64,000 nucleotides of DNA from Neobacillus novalis NBRC 102450 (GTDB lineage: Bacteria > Bacillota > Bacilli > Bacillales > Cytobacillaceae). Shown in pieces: positions 8,811 through 18,857 of the stretch. Within the stretch, counting starts at the first letter, position 1. The number at the start of each line of letters is the position of its first letter. The position numbers and the translations under genes were made by a program. Where the stretch lies: NCBI RefSeq assembly GCF_001591805.1, contig NZ_BCVP01000007.1, positions 62,001 through 126,000 of the forward strand, given 5' to 3'. The notes below the pieces were generated by a model. That model searched no databases. It was not told where the DNA came from and was given only the letters and a program-made list of their open reading frames with translations.

Positions 8811-9791
8811 TTATGATGAATGAACTTTTAACTTTTTAAACTCTTCTGTTAATAATGGCACCACTTCGAACAGGTCGCCGACGATTCCGTAATCCGCTAT
8901 TTTAAAGATGTTTGCTTCAGGATCTTTATTGATAGCGACGATTACTTTCGAGTTGGACATGCCAGCTAAATGTTGAATCGCACCGGAAATACCGCAGGCA
9001 ATGTAAAGGTCTGGTGTAACCACTTTACCGGTTTGGCCAATTTGCAGGGAGTAATCGCAATAATCGGCATCACAGGCACCACGGGATGCTCCAACAGCAC
9101 CGCCTAAAACATTAGCCAATTCTTTTAGCGGTTCAAATCCTTCCGCACTCTTCACGCCGCGGCCGCCAGAGATAACCACTTTTGCTTCACTTAAATCCAC
9201 GCCTTCACTAGCTTTTCTTACAACTTCTTTAATGATGGCGCGAAGGTCTTTGATGTCAACGGAAAGGGAGGAAACCTCACCGCTTCTGCTTTCATCCTGT
9301 GCTAATGGCGCAATATTATTTGGACGGACCGTCGCAAAAATTAATCCGTCGGTGACAATTTTCTTTTCAAAGGCTTTACCGGAATAAATCGGTCTTGTAA
9401 AGACGATATTTCCACCGGCTGCTTCAACGGCCACTGCATCAGAAATAAGTCCTGATGAGAGCTTGCCGGCAATTCGCGGCGCAAGATCTTTTCCGAGAGC
9501 AGTATGACCTAATACCAGCCCTTCCGGTTTTTCTTGGTCAACCACAGCTAGCAACGCTTGCGCAAAACCATCTGAAGTATATTGCTTTAATTTATCATTT
9601 TCAACTACGACAACACGGTCAGCTCCATATTGCACTAATTCTGTGCCTAAAGCGCTTACAGTTTCGCCCGCTAATACAGCGACTACTTCTCCGCCCTCTG
9701 CAACTGTTTTTGCAGCAGCAATTGCTTCAAATGATACATTTCTTAGTGATCCGTCACGAACTTCTCCTAATACCAATACTTTTCTTGCCAT
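8811..9791 (-). CDS. etfA: electron transfer flavoprotein alpha subunit
   Basis: Carries the FAD of the ETF heterodimer, which accepts electrons from acyl-CoA dehydrogenases in beta-oxidation and passes them to the quinone pool. The 326 residues have the N-terminal nucleotide-binding-like domain. The C-terminal FAD domain (about 200-320) shows VVISGGRGV, GACDADYCDYSLQIGQTGK, PDLYIACGISGAIQHLAGM and INKDPEANIFKIADYGIVGD. It is the last gene of the block, 41 bp after etfB, with a CAGGAGG SD. Confidence 0.96.
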   Translation of the reverse strand: MARKVLVLGEVRDGSLRNVSFEAIAAAKTVAEGGEVVAVLAGETVSALGTELVQYGADRVVVVENDKLKQYTSDGFAQALLAVVDQEKPEGLVLGHTALGKDLAPRIAGKLSSGLISDAVAVEAAGGNIVFTRPIYSGKAFEKKIVTDGLIFATVRPNNIAPLAQDESRSGEVSSLSVDIKDLRAIIKEVVRKASEGVDLSEAKVVISGGRGVKSAEGFEPLKELANVLGGAVGASRGACDADYCDYSLQIGQTGKVVTPDLYIACGISGAIQHLAGMSNSKVIVAINKDPEANIFKIADYGIVGDLFEVVPLLTEEFKKLKVHSS

Positions 9792-9832
9792 GTATGATGA
9801 CCTCCTGAAAGAACAATTTTTGAAAAAAACGA

Positions 9833-10606
9833 TTAGATTACTTTTGCTTCAGTATGAAGAAGTTGAACAAGTTCTTTTACCTGATCGTTTAAATCCCCAG
9901 CCAAAACTTTTCCAGCTTCTTTTTTAGGCGGCAAATAAATTTCGATTGTTTTTGTTTTTGCCTCCACATCATCTTCATCAAGATCAAGATCGTCTAATTC
10001 CAATTCATCAAGCGGCTTTTTCTTCGCTTTCATAATTCCCGGTAAGGAAGGATAGCGCGGCTCGTTCAGACCTTGCTGTGCCGTTACTAATAGCGGCAGG
10101 CTTGTTTCGATGATCTCAGAATCCCCTTCAACGTCACGAGTGACCGTTGCGCTGCTGCCATTGATTTCAAGCTTGGTAATTGTAGTCACGTAAGGAATGT
10201 TAAGCAGTTCGGCAACACGCGGGCCAACCTGTCCTGTTCCGCCATCAATGGCAACATTTCCGCCAATGATTAAATCAGCATCCTTATCTTTTAAAAATTC
10301 ACCGAGAATTTTTGCTGTCGTGAATTGGTCCGCATTTTCAACATCGTCTTCTGTATTAATGAGAACGGCTTTATCTGCGCCCATCGCCAATGCAGTACGG
10401 AGCTGCTTTTCCGATTCTTCACCGCCTACAGAAATAACCGTTACTTCGCCGCCATTAGCATCGCGGACTTGGATTGCTTCTTCAATCGCATATTCGTCAT
10501 ATGGGTTGATGATAAATTCAGCACCATCCTCATTGATTTTTCCACCTTTAAGGGTAATCTTTTCTTCCGTATCAAAGGTTCTTTTCATCAATACATAAAT
10601 GTTCAT
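9833..10606 (-). CDS. etfB: electron transfer flavoprotein beta subunit
   Basis: Partner of EtfA; binds AMP and docks to acyl-CoA dehydrogenases. The 257 residues begin MNIYVLMKRTFDTEEKI and contain INPYDEYAIEEAIQVRD and the signature region ADLIIGGNVAIDGGTGQVGPRVAELL. TAGGAGGGG provides the SD. A terminator-like hairpin separates it from fadB, so part of its expression may be set by read-through, or a promoter may lie in the 106-bp gap; I could not pin one down. Confidence 0.96.
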   Translation of the reverse strand: MNIYVLMKRTFDTEEKITLKGGKINEDGAEFIINPYDEYAIEEAIQVRDANGGEVTVISVGGEESEKQLRTALAMGADKAVLINTEDDVENADQFTTAKILGEFLKDKDADLIIGGNVAIDGGTGQVGPRVAELLNIPYVTTITKLEINGSSATVTRDVEGDSEIIETSLPLLVTAQQGLNEPRYPSLPGIMKAKKKPLDELELDDLDLDEDDVEAKTKTIEIYLPPKKEAGKVLAGDLNDQVKELVQLLHTEAKVI

Positions 10607-10674
10607 GCTAGTGGTCCCCTCCTAATATAATTTCGAGCATTCGCTCAGTTTGAAAGATTGGGAAAATTTTTTAT

Positions 10675-10708
10675 ACAAACAAAACCTTTGCGGTCAATCC
10701 GCTAAGGT
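10675..10708 (-). terminator. terminator-like hairpin between fadB and etfB
   Basis: Arms 10684-10693 and 10699-10708 form a ten-base-pair stem with one mismatch and a five-base loop, followed on the minus strand by TTTTGTTTG. It lies immediately after the fadB stop, inside what is otherwise one gene cluster, and may be a partial terminator. Confidence 0.65.
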
Positions 10709-10712
10709 AAGT

Positions 10713-11486
10713 TTATTCACCTTTAAAGTGAGGCTGTCTTTTTTCCATAAACGCTTGGATGCCTTCTTTTGCGTCAGCCGAGACGAATACTTCGCCAAAC
10801 AGCTCCGCTTCCTTTTTCATTCCCTCATAAAACTCGGCTGTTTTCGCATAGTTTAATAGTTGAATAGCAGCGCTAATTGCGCCGGGACTTTTCTTGGTAA
10901 TTTTATCAGCCAGTTTATGGGCTTTCTCCAATACTTCTTCTTCTGGATAGGCATGATTGGCTAAACCGTATTGAACGGCCTCTACTCCAGTGATAGGTTC
11001 AGAGGTAAACAGCATTTCCGCTGCTCTCGCCGTGCCAACATATTTCGGCAGACGCTGCGTGCCGGCAAATCCAGGGATTAGCCCAAGCTGCAGCTCCGGA
11101 AGACCAAGTTTAGCGGTTTCGCTGACAAGGCGGATGTGACAAGCCATCGCGAGTTCCAGACCGCCGCCAAGGGCTGCCCCATGAATTGCGGCAATAATTG
11201 GCTTTGGAAATTTCTCCATCCGGTCAAACAAATCTTGTCCATACTTGCCAAGATTGGTAAAACCTTCAGACGAAGTAACGGTGGTAAATTCTTTAATGTC
11301 CGCACCAGCCGAGAAAAAGCGCCCTTCGCCGTGAATGACAACGACCCGGATTTCACGATTCGGTTCAATTTCATCCAGCACTGCCGACAATTCCCTTAGT
11401 AGACCTGATGAAAGGGCATTTGCCGGTGGACGCTGAAGCGTGATTGTCGCGATATTGTCCTCACTAGACCATTTTAAGTATTCCAA
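10713..11486 (-). CDS. fadB: enoyl-CoA hydratase, beta-oxidation
   Basis: Hydrates trans-2-enoyl-CoA in fatty acid degradation. The 257 residues have the crotonase fold. The oxyanion-hole regions are RFFSAGADIKEF and IHGAALGGGLELAMACHIR, and the second catalytic glutamate region is GLPELQLGLIPGFAGTQRLP. It belongs to the lcfA-fadR-fadB-etfBA cluster (FadB/YsiB in B. subtilis), 31 bp after fadR. The fadR promoter with its FadR box should control it. Confidence 0.93.
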   Translation of the reverse strand: MEYLKWSSEDNIATITLQRPPANALSSGLLRELSAVLDEIEPNREIRVVVIHGEGRFFSAGADIKEFTTVTSSEGFTNLGKYGQDLFDRMEKFPKPIIAAIHGAALGGGLELAMACHIRLVSETAKLGLPELQLGLIPGFAGTQRLPKYVGTARAAEMLFTSEPITGVEAVQYGLANHAYPEEEVLEKAHKLADKITKKSPGAISAAIQLLNYAKTAEFYEGMKKEAELFGEVFVSADAKEGIQAFMEKRQPHFKGE

Positions 11487-11517
11487 TTAAACTCCTCCTC
11501 TACCAATTTTTCAAGTG

Positions 11518-12102
11518 CTAGCGGCTTCTAAATCCATTAACTAAAAGACGATGGACTGGGGAAGCCAGCTTAGCGAGATCATATTTTTCCTCATTCATCA
11601 CCCATGATGTTGCAGTTTCATCAATCGTACCGAAAATCATTTGGCGGGCGAGTCGGACATCGAGGTCACTTGAAAACTCTCCAGATTCTATGCCTTCGAT
11701 AATAATCTTATCAATCACCTTTAAGTAGCCTTTGAGCACGTCGTTAATTCGGAGCCGTAATTCCTTGTTCGATTGGCGCAGTTCTAATTGCGTGACGATG
11801 GCTAGGTGGTGGTCCGCTGAAAGCAGGCTGAAATGAGCTTTGACCATCATTAATAACTTCTCTATCGCCGTCCCTTTTCCTGCTATCATTTGATCTATTT
11901 CTTCAATAAAGTTCCCCATTTTTTCTTCAAAGAGGGAGATAAGAATATCTTCTTTGTTTTTAAAATACAAATAAATCGTGCCGTCAGCAACTCCGGCCTG
12001 TTTGGCAATTTTTGATACCTGGGCCTGATGGTAGCCATTTTCAGCGATTACAATCACGGCTGCATCAATAATTTGCATATATTTCGGCTTCATTTTTTTC
12101 AA
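11518..12102 (-). CDS. fadR: TetR-family fatty acid degradation repressor FadR
   Basis: Represses beta-oxidation genes until long-chain acyl-CoA binds it. The 194 residues, the same length as B. subtilis FadR, have an N-terminal TetR helix-turn-helix (QVSKIAKQAGVADGTIYLYFKNKEDIL) and an all-helical ligand domain. The start is TTG with AAAGGGGGG seven bases upstream. Just upstream lie a consensus FadR operator and a vegetative promoter, indicating autoregulation. Confidence 0.95.
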   Translation of the reverse strand: MKKMKPKYMQIIDAAVIVIAENGYHQAQVSKIAKQAGVADGTIYLYFKNKEDILISLFEEKMGNFIEEIDQMIAGKGTAIEKLLMMVKAHFSLLSADHHLAIVTQLELRQSNKELRLRINDVLKGYLKVIDKIIIEGIESGEFSSDLDVRLARQMIFGTIDETATSWVMNEEKYDLAKLASPVHRLLVNGFRSR

Positions 12103-12151
12103 TACTATCCCCCCTTTGAAGACAAGAATTTTACTTTTTTAAAAAAAAATA

Positions 12152-12169
12152 TGAATGAACCATCATTCA
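12152..12169. promoter_or_regulatory. FadR operator
   Basis: TGAATGAACCATCATTCA is a perfect 7-4-7 inverted repeat matching the Bacillus FadR consensus TGAATGAMTANTCATTCA except at the variable centre. It starts eight bases downstream of the -10 box of the fadR promoter, so bound FadR would overlap the transcription start. Confidence 0.92.
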
Positions 12170-12176
12170 TATTTTA

Positions 12177-12205
12177 ATAATAGTTTTTAAAATTATTTCT
12201 GTCAA
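12177..12205 (-). promoter_or_regulatory. sigma-A promoter of fadR-fadB(-etfBA)
   Basis: Minus-strand -35 TTGACA (12200-12205), 17-bp spacer, -10 TATTAT (12177-12182), in the lcfA-fadR gap directly upstream of the FadR box. Confidence 0.85.
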
Positions 12206-12280
12206 GAAATTCTGAAAATACTTCTTCATACTATTGCAAATATTTCAATTAGACAAGCTATTTTCTTCAAAAAAAAATGA

Positions 12281-13987
12281 TTAGGCGTGCTTTTTGCTTT
12301 CTTCCTCTATTTTTTGGATTTCTTCTTCCACAAGCATTCTTCTTAAAATTTTTCCAACAGCGGTCTTTGGTAATTCAGGTCTAAACTCATATAGTCGCGG
12401 CGCTTTATAGGCTGCCAGATATTTTCTTGCATATTCGTTTATTTCATCTGCGGTAATCCTCGATCCTTCTTTTAAGACAATATACGCCTTCACTGTTTCA
12501 CCTCGGTACGGGTCAGGTATCCCGGCAGCGACTGCCTCGAGGACATCCGGATGCTCATACAAAACCTCTTCAATTTCCCGGGGATAAATATTAAAACCGC
12601 CAGCAATAATCATATCCTTTTTGCGGTCGACTACATAAAAATATCCCTGCTCATCCATATAGCCAAGGTCTCCAGTATACAGCCAGCCGTCACGGAGGAC
12701 TTCCTTGGTGTCTTCGGGACGATTCCAGTAGCCTTTCATAATCTGCGGACCTTTTACGACAATTTCACCAATTTCCCCTATAGGTATTGGCTCACTAGTA
12801 TCCATAGATAGAATCTTGGCATCTGTATCAGGATATGGAACACCGATGCTGCCCTTTACTTTCGGAGCGTCCCACAGGAAGTTGGAGTGGGTGACTGGTG
12901 AGGCTTCTGTTAATCCGTAGCCTTCAACAAGCTGTCCGCCGGTAACTTCCTCGAATTTCTGCTGGACTTCAATAGGGAGCGGGGCCGAACCGCTAATACA
13001 TGCCTCAATTGATGAAAGGTCATATTTTTTCATATCGGGATGGTTTAACAGGCCAATATAAATCGTTGGTGCTCCTGGAAATAAAGTTGGACGCTGCTTT
13101 TCGATTGTTTTTAACGTGGTCAGCGCATCAAATTTTGGCAGCAGAATCATTTTATAAGCCATCTTAATCGACAATATCATGACCGTTGTCATCCCATAGA
13201 CATGGAAAAAGGGAATAATTCCGAGCACAGATCCTTCCCCTGGTTTGCATTTGTATAGCCACTTTTCACTCATTTCCGTGTTGGCAATTAAATTTTTATG
13301 GGTTAACATGACACCCTTCGGAGACCCGGTCGTACCACCTGTATATTGCAGTAAGGCCACATCTTCCTCTGCATCGGAATTGTATGCGGTTACTTTTTGC
13401 GGATTGCTTTTTAATATTTCCGTAAGCAGATGGTTGTTTCCTTCATGCTTTACCTTAACGACAATTCCATATTGTTTTTTCTGGATGAAGGGATAAACGA
13501 GATTTTTTGGGAACGGCAGAAAGTCTTTGATGGCAGTGACAATGATGTGCTGTAATTCCGTTTTCGGCATTACTTTAGAAACACGCGGGTAGAGGATATC
13601 TAAGGTGATGATGGCTTTTGCTCCGGAATCCTTCATTTGATACTCAAGCTCACGTTCCGTATACAACGGATTGGTTTGGACAACAATTCCGCCAGCTAGT
13701 AAAATAGCAAAATAGCTGATTACCGCCTGTGGTGTATTCGGAAGCATGATCGCGACCCGGTCGCCTTTTGAGATAGCTAGGGTTCCTTGCAGGTAGCCGG
13801 CAAAATTTAAGGCATCTTCGTAAAGTTGTTTATAGGTCCATTCCTTCCCCATAAAATGAATGGCACTCTTTTCCGGAAACTTCTCGGCTGATTTCTGTAA
13901 GCAACTCTGTACTGGGTCTGAGGAGTATTCAAGTGTGGCAGGAATTTCTTCTGGATACACGTCCAGCCATGGTTTCGACTCCAACAT
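12281..13987 (-). CDS. lcfA: long-chain fatty acid-CoA ligase
   Basis: Activates free fatty acids to acyl-CoA with ATP, feeding beta-oxidation. The 568 residues belong to the adenylate-forming superfamily. The P-loop YTGGTTGSPKG is at residues 215-225, followed by EGYGLTEASP. WLYTGDLGYMDEQG and VDRKKDMIIAGGFNIYPREIE mark the hinge, and the C-terminal catalytic lysine is in PKTAVGKILRRML. The SD GGGAGG precedes the ATG. It heads the cluster but I see no FadR box in front of it, unlike B. subtilis lcfA. Confidence 0.95.
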   Translation of the reverse strand: MLESKPWLDVYPEEIPATLEYSSDPVQSCLQKSAEKFPEKSAIHFMGKEWTYKQLYEDALNFAGYLQGTLAISKGDRVAIMLPNTPQAVISYFAILLAGGIVVQTNPLYTERELEYQMKDSGAKAIITLDILYPRVSKVMPKTELQHIIVTAIKDFLPFPKNLVYPFIQKKQYGIVVKVKHEGNNHLLTEILKSNPQKVTAYNSDAEEDVALLQYTGGTTGSPKGVMLTHKNLIANTEMSEKWLYKCKPGEGSVLGIIPFFHVYGMTTVMILSIKMAYKMILLPKFDALTTLKTIEKQRPTLFPGAPTIYIGLLNHPDMKKYDLSSIEACISGSAPLPIEVQQKFEEVTGGQLVEGYGLTEASPVTHSNFLWDAPKVKGSIGVPYPDTDAKILSMDTSEPIPIGEIGEIVVKGPQIMKGYWNRPEDTKEVLRDGWLYTGDLGYMDEQGYFYVVDRKKDMIIAGGFNIYPREIEEVLYEHPDVLEAVAAGIPDPYRGETVKAYIVLKEGSRITADEINEYARKYLAAYKAPRLYEFRPELPKTAVGKILRRMLVEEEIQKIEEESKKHA

Positions 13988-14041
13988 ACAAACCTCCCTT
14001 TTCTTTATTAAATTATTAAAAAAATTCCAACAACCACTTCT

Positions 14042-14071
14042 ATTATAGTACAGTATTTCACGAAATGGAAA
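14042..14071 (-). promoter_or_regulatory. probable sigma-A promoter of lcfA
   Basis: Minus-strand -35 TTTCCA (14066-14071), 18-bp spacer, consensus -10 TATAAT (14042-14047), about 55 bp upstream of the lcfA start and after the terminator of the preceding genes. Confidence 0.6.
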
Positions 14072-14092
14072 CCCGGTTCCAAGTGTAATGAA

Positions 14093-14132
14093 AGAAAAAA
14101 ATCACCGCTGATGTGGCTCACAGCGATGATTT
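14093..14132 (-). terminator. terminator of the zapA-to-yshE direction operon
   Basis: A 12-bp stem with one G-T pair (arms AAATCACCGCTG and CAGCGATGATTT) is followed by seven Ts on the minus strand, just past the stop of the 27-codon gene. Confidence 0.9.
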
Positions 14133-14136
14133 CTCT

Positions 14137-14220
14137 CTAGGCAAAAAACACCATATATATAATGCCGATTAGCAAAAACAAGCCGCATAATCCAAGAAGT
14201 ACCTTAGCTAATGTCTCCAC
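14137..14220 (-). CDS. 27-residue single-span membrane peptide
   Basis: A GTG-started frame of 27 codons has AAGGGGAG eight bases upstream; this SD overlaps the yshE stop codon, so translation could be coupled. The peptide begins VETLAKVLLGLCG, continues as an almost unbroken hydrophobic stretch and ends YMVFFA, consistent with one transmembrane helix with a short charged N-terminus. It is followed within ten bases by a strong terminator. I do not recognise a family. Position, SD, hydrophobicity and terminator support a real small protein, perhaps a partner of the membrane protein YshE. Confidence 0.6.
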   Translation of the reverse strand: METLAKVLLGLCGLFLLIGIIYMVFFA

Positions 14221-14234
14221 AGTTTATTCTCCCC

Positions 14235-14642
14235 TTACGAAATTCCTGCACCAATCACATAAGATAAGCCAATCGAAATGACCATTGAAATCAAACCTAC
14301 TGCTCGATTATCATTTTGGATTTCATCGTCAATCTTAAATTTTGGCGTTAAAAATTCAAAGATAAAATAGCCGGTTAATAACAGGATAAAGCCATAAATC
14401 CCCCAGCCCACCATTGTCAGTAATGAATCGTGAAGGGCAATGGTATGGCGGAATATATTGGCGACGCCAAATATTTTTCCACCGGTGGCCATCGCCACGG
14501 CTAAATTCCCTTTTTTTATCTCTTCCCAATTTTTATATTTCGTTACCGCTTCAAAAACGGCTAAAAAGACAATCATACATAAAATGACGACACTATAATA
14601 GGCCGCGATTTGAATGTATTCGTTCTCCCAAAACTGATCCAT
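14235..14642 (-). CDS. yshE: DUF350 membrane protein YshE
   Basis: 135-residue integral membrane protein with four predicted helices and the family features FEAVTKYKNWEEIKKGNLAVAMATGGKIFG and VGWGIYGFILLLTGYF. DUF350 proteins are of uncertain function, often linked to membrane or surface processes. It follows mutS2 by 18 bp and is probably co-transcribed. An SD lies upstream of the ATG. A very small membrane peptide gene overlaps its end region. Confidence 0.88.
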   Translation of the reverse strand: MDQFWENEYIQIAAYYSVVILCMIVFLAVFEAVTKYKNWEEIKKGNLAVAMATGGKIFGVANIFRHTIALHDSLLTMVGWGIYGFILLLTGYFIFEFLTPKFKIDDEIQNDNRAVGLISMVISIGLSYVIGAGIS

Positions 14643-14660
14643 AGCTAATCTCCCCGGACA

Positions 14661-17018
14661 TTATTTAAATTCTACGATGGTTACCCCTGAACCACCTTCT
14701 CCGGCTTCTCCAAAACGAATTTTCTTAACGGAACGATGGTTTCTTAAATATTCCTGAACTCCCTGTCTTAATGCGCCAGTACCTTTCCCATGGATAATGG
14801 AAACACGGGGATAATTGGAAAGCAGAGCATCGTCAATATATTTTTCTACTTTTAGAAGGGCATTTTCATATCTTTCGCCGCGGAGGTCAAGCTCCAGTTT
14901 TACAATGGAATCGCGCCCCTGTACAATTGCCATCGGCTTTGTTTCCACTTGTTTCGGCGTATTCATAAATTCGATATCTTTTTCTTTTACCTTCATTTTC
15001 AAAATGCCGATTTGAACCTGCCATTCATTTGCTGACAATCGTTCGACAAGTGTCCCTTTTTGGTCAAACGTAAGCACCTTCACTTCATCTCCAGGCATAA
15101 AGACTTGTTTCTTGGTTTTCTTATTAGCCAGCTTTACTGATTTTTGGATTTCCGGCGCCGCTTCCTCCAAGCGCCTCCTTGCATCAATTAATTCATGTTC
15201 CTTTATATCGGCATGCTTCTCAGTTCTCATTTTCCGCAAATCACGAATAACCTGCTCCGCCTCTTGTTTAGCCTCATCAACGAGGTCAGCTGCTTTTTCA
15301 GCTGCCTTTTCCAGCATCGCGTCTTTTTTCTCGTAAAATTCCATCATTTGCTTTTGCAAGTCCTGATGAAGCATCTCAGCAGACTTTAAATAATCTCTGG
15401 CTTCCTGATGCTCCATTTCTGCCTGGCGCTTACTCGCTTCTAATGATGCAATCATGTTATCGATTTGATTCGTATCCTCGCTCACATGTGAACGGGCTGT
15501 CTGGATAACGCGATCATTTAAGCCTAAACGTTTCGAAATTTCAAAGGCATTACTCCGGCCAGGTACCCCTAAAAGCAGCTTATAAGTTGGACTTAATGTC
15601 TCCACATCAAACTCAACACTGGCGTTTAATACCCCTTCACGATTATAGCCATACGCTTTTAATTCTGGATAGTGGGTGGTCGCGATAACCCTTGCGCCCC
15701 GATTGTGTACTTCATCTAAAATCGAAATCGCCAATGCCGCCCCTTCCTGCGGATCGGTCCCTGCCCCCAATTCATCAAATAGGACAAGGCTATTGAAATC
15801 GACACGGTTTAAGATTTCTACAATATTGACCATATGAGACGAAAACGTACTTAAGCTCTGTTCAATCGATTGCTCGTCACCAATATCGGCATAAACCGCA
15901 TCAAAGACGGCAAGTTCAGAACCGTCATACGCCGGCACCTGCAATCCTGCTTGAGCCATTAACGAACACAAGCCCAGTGTTTTTAAGGTGACCGTTTTCC
16001 CGCCCGTATTTGGTCCGGTAATGACAATCGTGGTAAATTCTTCTCCGAGCATAATATCGTTGGCAACGACCTCATCGATAGGAATTAACGGATGCCGTGC
16101 TTTATATAACGCGATTCTTCCTTCATTATTCATCACCGGCATCGTTGCTTTGATCTTTTTCCCATATCTTGCTTTGGCAAAAATAAAGTCTAAATTAGCT
16201 AAGACAGCGACGATTACTTGAAGTTCGCCTTCATGCTCTGCCGCGTGAGCAGAAAGCTCAGAGAGAATTCTCTCCATTTCAAGCTGTTCCTTGACACGAA
16301 TATCCTGTAATTGATTATTTAGCTGAACAATTACTTGCGGTTCAATAAATAAAGTTTGTCCTGATGCACTCTGGTCATGAATAATTCCGCCGTAGTGACC
16401 GCGGTACTCCTGTTTGACAGGAATCACAAAGCGATCATTTCGAATCGTGACAATCGCATCGGACAGCATTTTACTGGCATTCGAGGAACGAATCATGCTC
16501 TCTAACTTTTCACGAACGCGTGATTCATTGGACCTGAGCTGATGTCTTAATGAGCGCAATAGCTCACTGGCACTATCCAGCACCTCACCGCTTTCATCGA
16601 TGGCCAATTTAATTGCCTGCTCAAGGTTCGTGAGCGGAATGATTTGCGCGACTTGTTCTAATAAAATCGGCAGTTCTGTTCTTTCCGCAGCAATATCGTC
16701 GATAAATCGCTTCATCTGTCGGCTGGCATGGATGGTACTTGCGATTTGGACGAGTTCGTGCGGACTGAGAACGCCGCCAATAACCGAACGCTTTATATGA
16801 GCGCGGATATCATGAATCCCTGCAAGCGGGATCATCGGCTTTATCCGAAAAACCGTCGCTGCCTCATCTGTTTCTGCTTGAAGCTTGACCACTTCTGCGA
16901 AATCGGTCGATGGCACCAGGTCCTTGATCTTGTCTCTGCCAAGTGAAGATACGGCATGCTCTAACAGCTGCTCTCTCACTTTCATAAATTCTAATACCTT
17001 TAAGGCTCGTTCTTGCAT
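14661..17018 (-). CDS. mutS2: MutS2 endonuclease / ribosome-rescue ATPase
   Basis: MutS-family ATPase without the mismatch-recognition domain, implicated in suppressing recombination and, in B. subtilis, in splitting collided ribosomes. The 785 residues have the core helices, Walker A GPNTGGKT at 335-342, and Walker [18 protein letters not shown] long charged coiled coil spans about 515-625. The C-terminal Smr nuclease domain is at about 705-785 ([23 protein letters not shown]). It follows polX by 17 bp. Confidence 0.96.
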   Translation of the reverse strand: MQERALKVLEFMKVREQLLEHAVSSLGRDKIKDLVPSTDFAEVVKLQAETDEAATVFRIKPMIPLAGIHDIRAHIKRSVIGGVLSPHELVQIASTIHASRQMKRFIDDIAAERTELPILLEQVAQIIPLTNLEQAIKLAIDESGEVLDSASELLRSLRHQLRSNESRVREKLESMIRSSNASKMLSDAIVTIRNDRFVIPVKQEYRGHYGGIIHDQSASGQTLFIEPQVIVQLNNQLQDIRVKEQLEMERILSELSAHAAEHEGELQVIVAVLANLDFIFAKARYGKKIKATMPVMNNEGRIALYKARHPLIPIDEVVANDIMLGEEFTTIVITGPNTGGKTVTLKTLGLCSLMAQAGLQVPAYDGSELAVFDAVYADIGDEQSIEQSLSTFSSHMVNIVEILNRVDFNSLVLFDELGAGTDPQEGAALAISILDEVHNRGARVIATTHYPELKAYGYNREGVLNASVEFDVETLSPTYKLLLGVPGRSNAFEISKRLGLNDRVIQTARSHVSEDTNQIDNMIASLEASKRQAEMEHQEARDYLKSAEMLHQDLQKQMMEFYEKKDAMLEKAAEKAADLVDEAKQEAEQVIRDLRKMRTEKHADIKEHELIDARRRLEEAAPEIQKSVKLANKKTKKQVFMPGDEVKVLTFDQKGTLVERLSANEWQVQIGILKMKVKEKDIEFMNTPKQVETKPMAIVQGRDSIVKLELDLRGERYENALLKVEKYIDDALLSNYPRVSIIHGKGTGALRQGVQEYLRNHRSVKKIRFGEAGEGGSGVTIVEFK

Positions 17019-17035
17019 GGAGTTAAACCCTCCTC

Positions 17036-18751
17036 TTATCTATTATGCAAAAATTCTAGTAAGTCATCTTTATCAAGGGCATTTAGCACCGATGATTTTT
17101 TAATCCAGCCCTTTTTAGCAGCGGAAACACCAATTTCCATATGCTTTAATGTATCCAATTTGTGGGCGTCCGTATTGATGAGAATCTTGACACCGGCCTC
17201 CTGCGCTTTCCTTAAATATTCAGCCGCTAGGTCTAGCCTGTTCGGATTGGCGTTTAACTCTAGCGCGGTATTCGTTTCCTTTGCCAACTGAATAAGTAAA
17301 TCGATGTCAACATCATAGCCTTCGCGGCGGCCAATTTTCCTGCCGGTTGGATGGGCAATTAAATCCACATGGGCATTGGTTAAGGCGAATTTTAGCCGCT
17401 CCATAATCTTTTCTCTTGATTGTGTAAAGGCTGAATGAATCGAAGCGATGACGAAATCCATTTCAGCAAGTAATTCGTTATCATAATCCAAGCTGCTATC
17501 AGGTAAAATGTCCATTTCAACACCGCGAAGGATGAGGAAATCATCATATTTTTTATTTAAGTTTTTGATTTCTTCTCCCTGTTTCAAAAGCCGCTCGCGT
17601 GTGAGTCCATTTGCCACCTTAAGGTATTGTGAATGATCGGTGATCGCCATGTATTGATAGCCGCGCTTCCGGCACGCTTCTGCCATTTCTTCAATCGAAT
17701 GGGCACCGTCACTCCAGGTAGTGTGCATATGAAGATCGCCTTTAATATCTTCAAGCTCGATTAATTCTTCATTGGCAGTGAACGTTTCTACTTCCTTCCC
17801 GTCCTCTCTGATTTCAGGAGGAATAAACGGAAGATCAAAATGCTTGAAAAATTCCTCTTCTGAAGTGAAGGTACGGATTTCCCCAGTCTCCACGTTTTCC
17901 ACGCCATACTCACTGATTTTTTCGCCGCGTTCCTTGGCAAGCTGCCGCATCCGGACATTATGTTCCTTTGAACCAGTAAAATGGTGTAAGGTCGTAATAA
18001 ATTCCTCTGGTTTCACAAGCCGGAAATCAACCGAGATATCAAATTCAAAGCCTAGGACAATGGAAACCTTGGTGTCACCAGCACCAATCACTTCTTTGAT
18101 ATCAGGCAATTGGAGCAGCTGCTCGCGCACGCTGTCAGTGTTTTCAGTCGCAATAATAAAATCAAGGTCTTTAATGGTCTCGCGCATTCTTCTTAGACTG
18201 CCTGCCCGTGAAAAACGGATAATCTCTTGGTTCCCGGCAAGCTGCGCTTCAATTTGGTCCGCTATCGGCAGCATATAAGCAATTGGGAGCCGGTCAGGCC
18301 TTGAACCAACACTTGAGATGGCACTTAAGATTTTTTCTTCGGATTTTTTGCCAAAACCTGCGAGTGCTTGTACCTTCTCTGCTTCACAGGCTGCCTTTAA
18401 ACTGGAAACATCGATGATTGCTAGTTCCTTGTAAAGTTTGGCAATTTTCTTGCCGCCAAGACCCGGCAGCTGCAGTAACGGAATCAATCCAGCCGGGACT
18501 TCTTCCTTCAGTTCTTTTAATACGGAGGAAGAACCTTCTTTTATGTATTCATCAATCACGGCGGCTGTCCCTTTGCCGATTCCTGAAATAGTAGTGTAAT
18601 CCTCAATATCTGTTAAGGCGCGTTCATCGGTTTCAAGTGCACCCGCTGCCTTACGAAAGGCCGAAACCTTAAATGGGTTCTCTCCTTTTAATTCCATATA
18701 AATCGCAATCGTTTCTAATAAACGAATTATTTCTTTTTTATTGACTGACAT
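17036..18751 (-). CDS. polX: DNA polymerase X with PHP domain
   Basis: Gap-filling family X polymerase with 3'-5' exonuclease and AP-endonuclease activity from its PHP domain; acts in base-excision repair and spore germination. The chosen ATG gives 571 residues (B. subtilis about 570) and has AGGTGG upstream; a longer frame lacks an SD. Features in order are helix-hairpin-helix segments ([30 protein letters not shown]), the palm aspartates in [15 protein letters not shown], and the PHP domain with [13 protein letters not shown] and ITDHSQYL. Confidence 0.94.
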   Translation of the reverse strand: MSVNKKEIIRLLETIAIYMELKGENPFKVSAFRKAAGALETDERALTDIEDYTTISGIGKGTAAVIDEYIKEGSSSVLKELKEEVPAGLIPLLQLPGLGGKKIAKLYKELAIIDVSSLKAACEAEKVQALAGFGKKSEEKILSAISSVGSRPDRLPIAYMLPIADQIEAQLAGNQEIIRFSRAGSLRRMRETIKDLDFIIATENTDSVREQLLQLPDIKEVIGAGDTKVSIVLGFEFDISVDFRLVKPEEFITTLHHFTGSKEHNVRMRQLAKERGEKISEYGVENVETGEIRTFTSEEEFFKHFDLPFIPPEIREDGKEVETFTANEELIELEDIKGDLHMHTTWSDGAHSIEEMAEACRKRGYQYMAITDHSQYLKVANGLTRERLLKQGEEIKNLNKKYDDFLILRGVEMDILPDSSLDYDNELLAEMDFVIASIHSAFTQSREKIMERLKFALTNAHVDLIAHPTGRKIGRREGYDVDIDLLIQLAKETNTALELNANPNRLDLAAEYLRKAQEAGVKILINTDAHKLDTLKHMEIGVSAAKKGWIKKSSVLNALDKDDLLEFLHNR

Positions 18752-18857
18752 AATATCCACCTGCCCCCCCAAGTTTAGCATCTTCATTTTATCTTATTAA
18801 GGTTAAAAAAGAAAAACTTCTCTGCTAAGGAGAAGTTCAAGCAGCTGAATATACTTT

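Noticed and set aside
14661..17018. Reading mutS2 as the mismatch-repair gene mutS
   Set aside because: The mismatch-binding N-terminal domain is missing and a C-terminal Smr domain is present.
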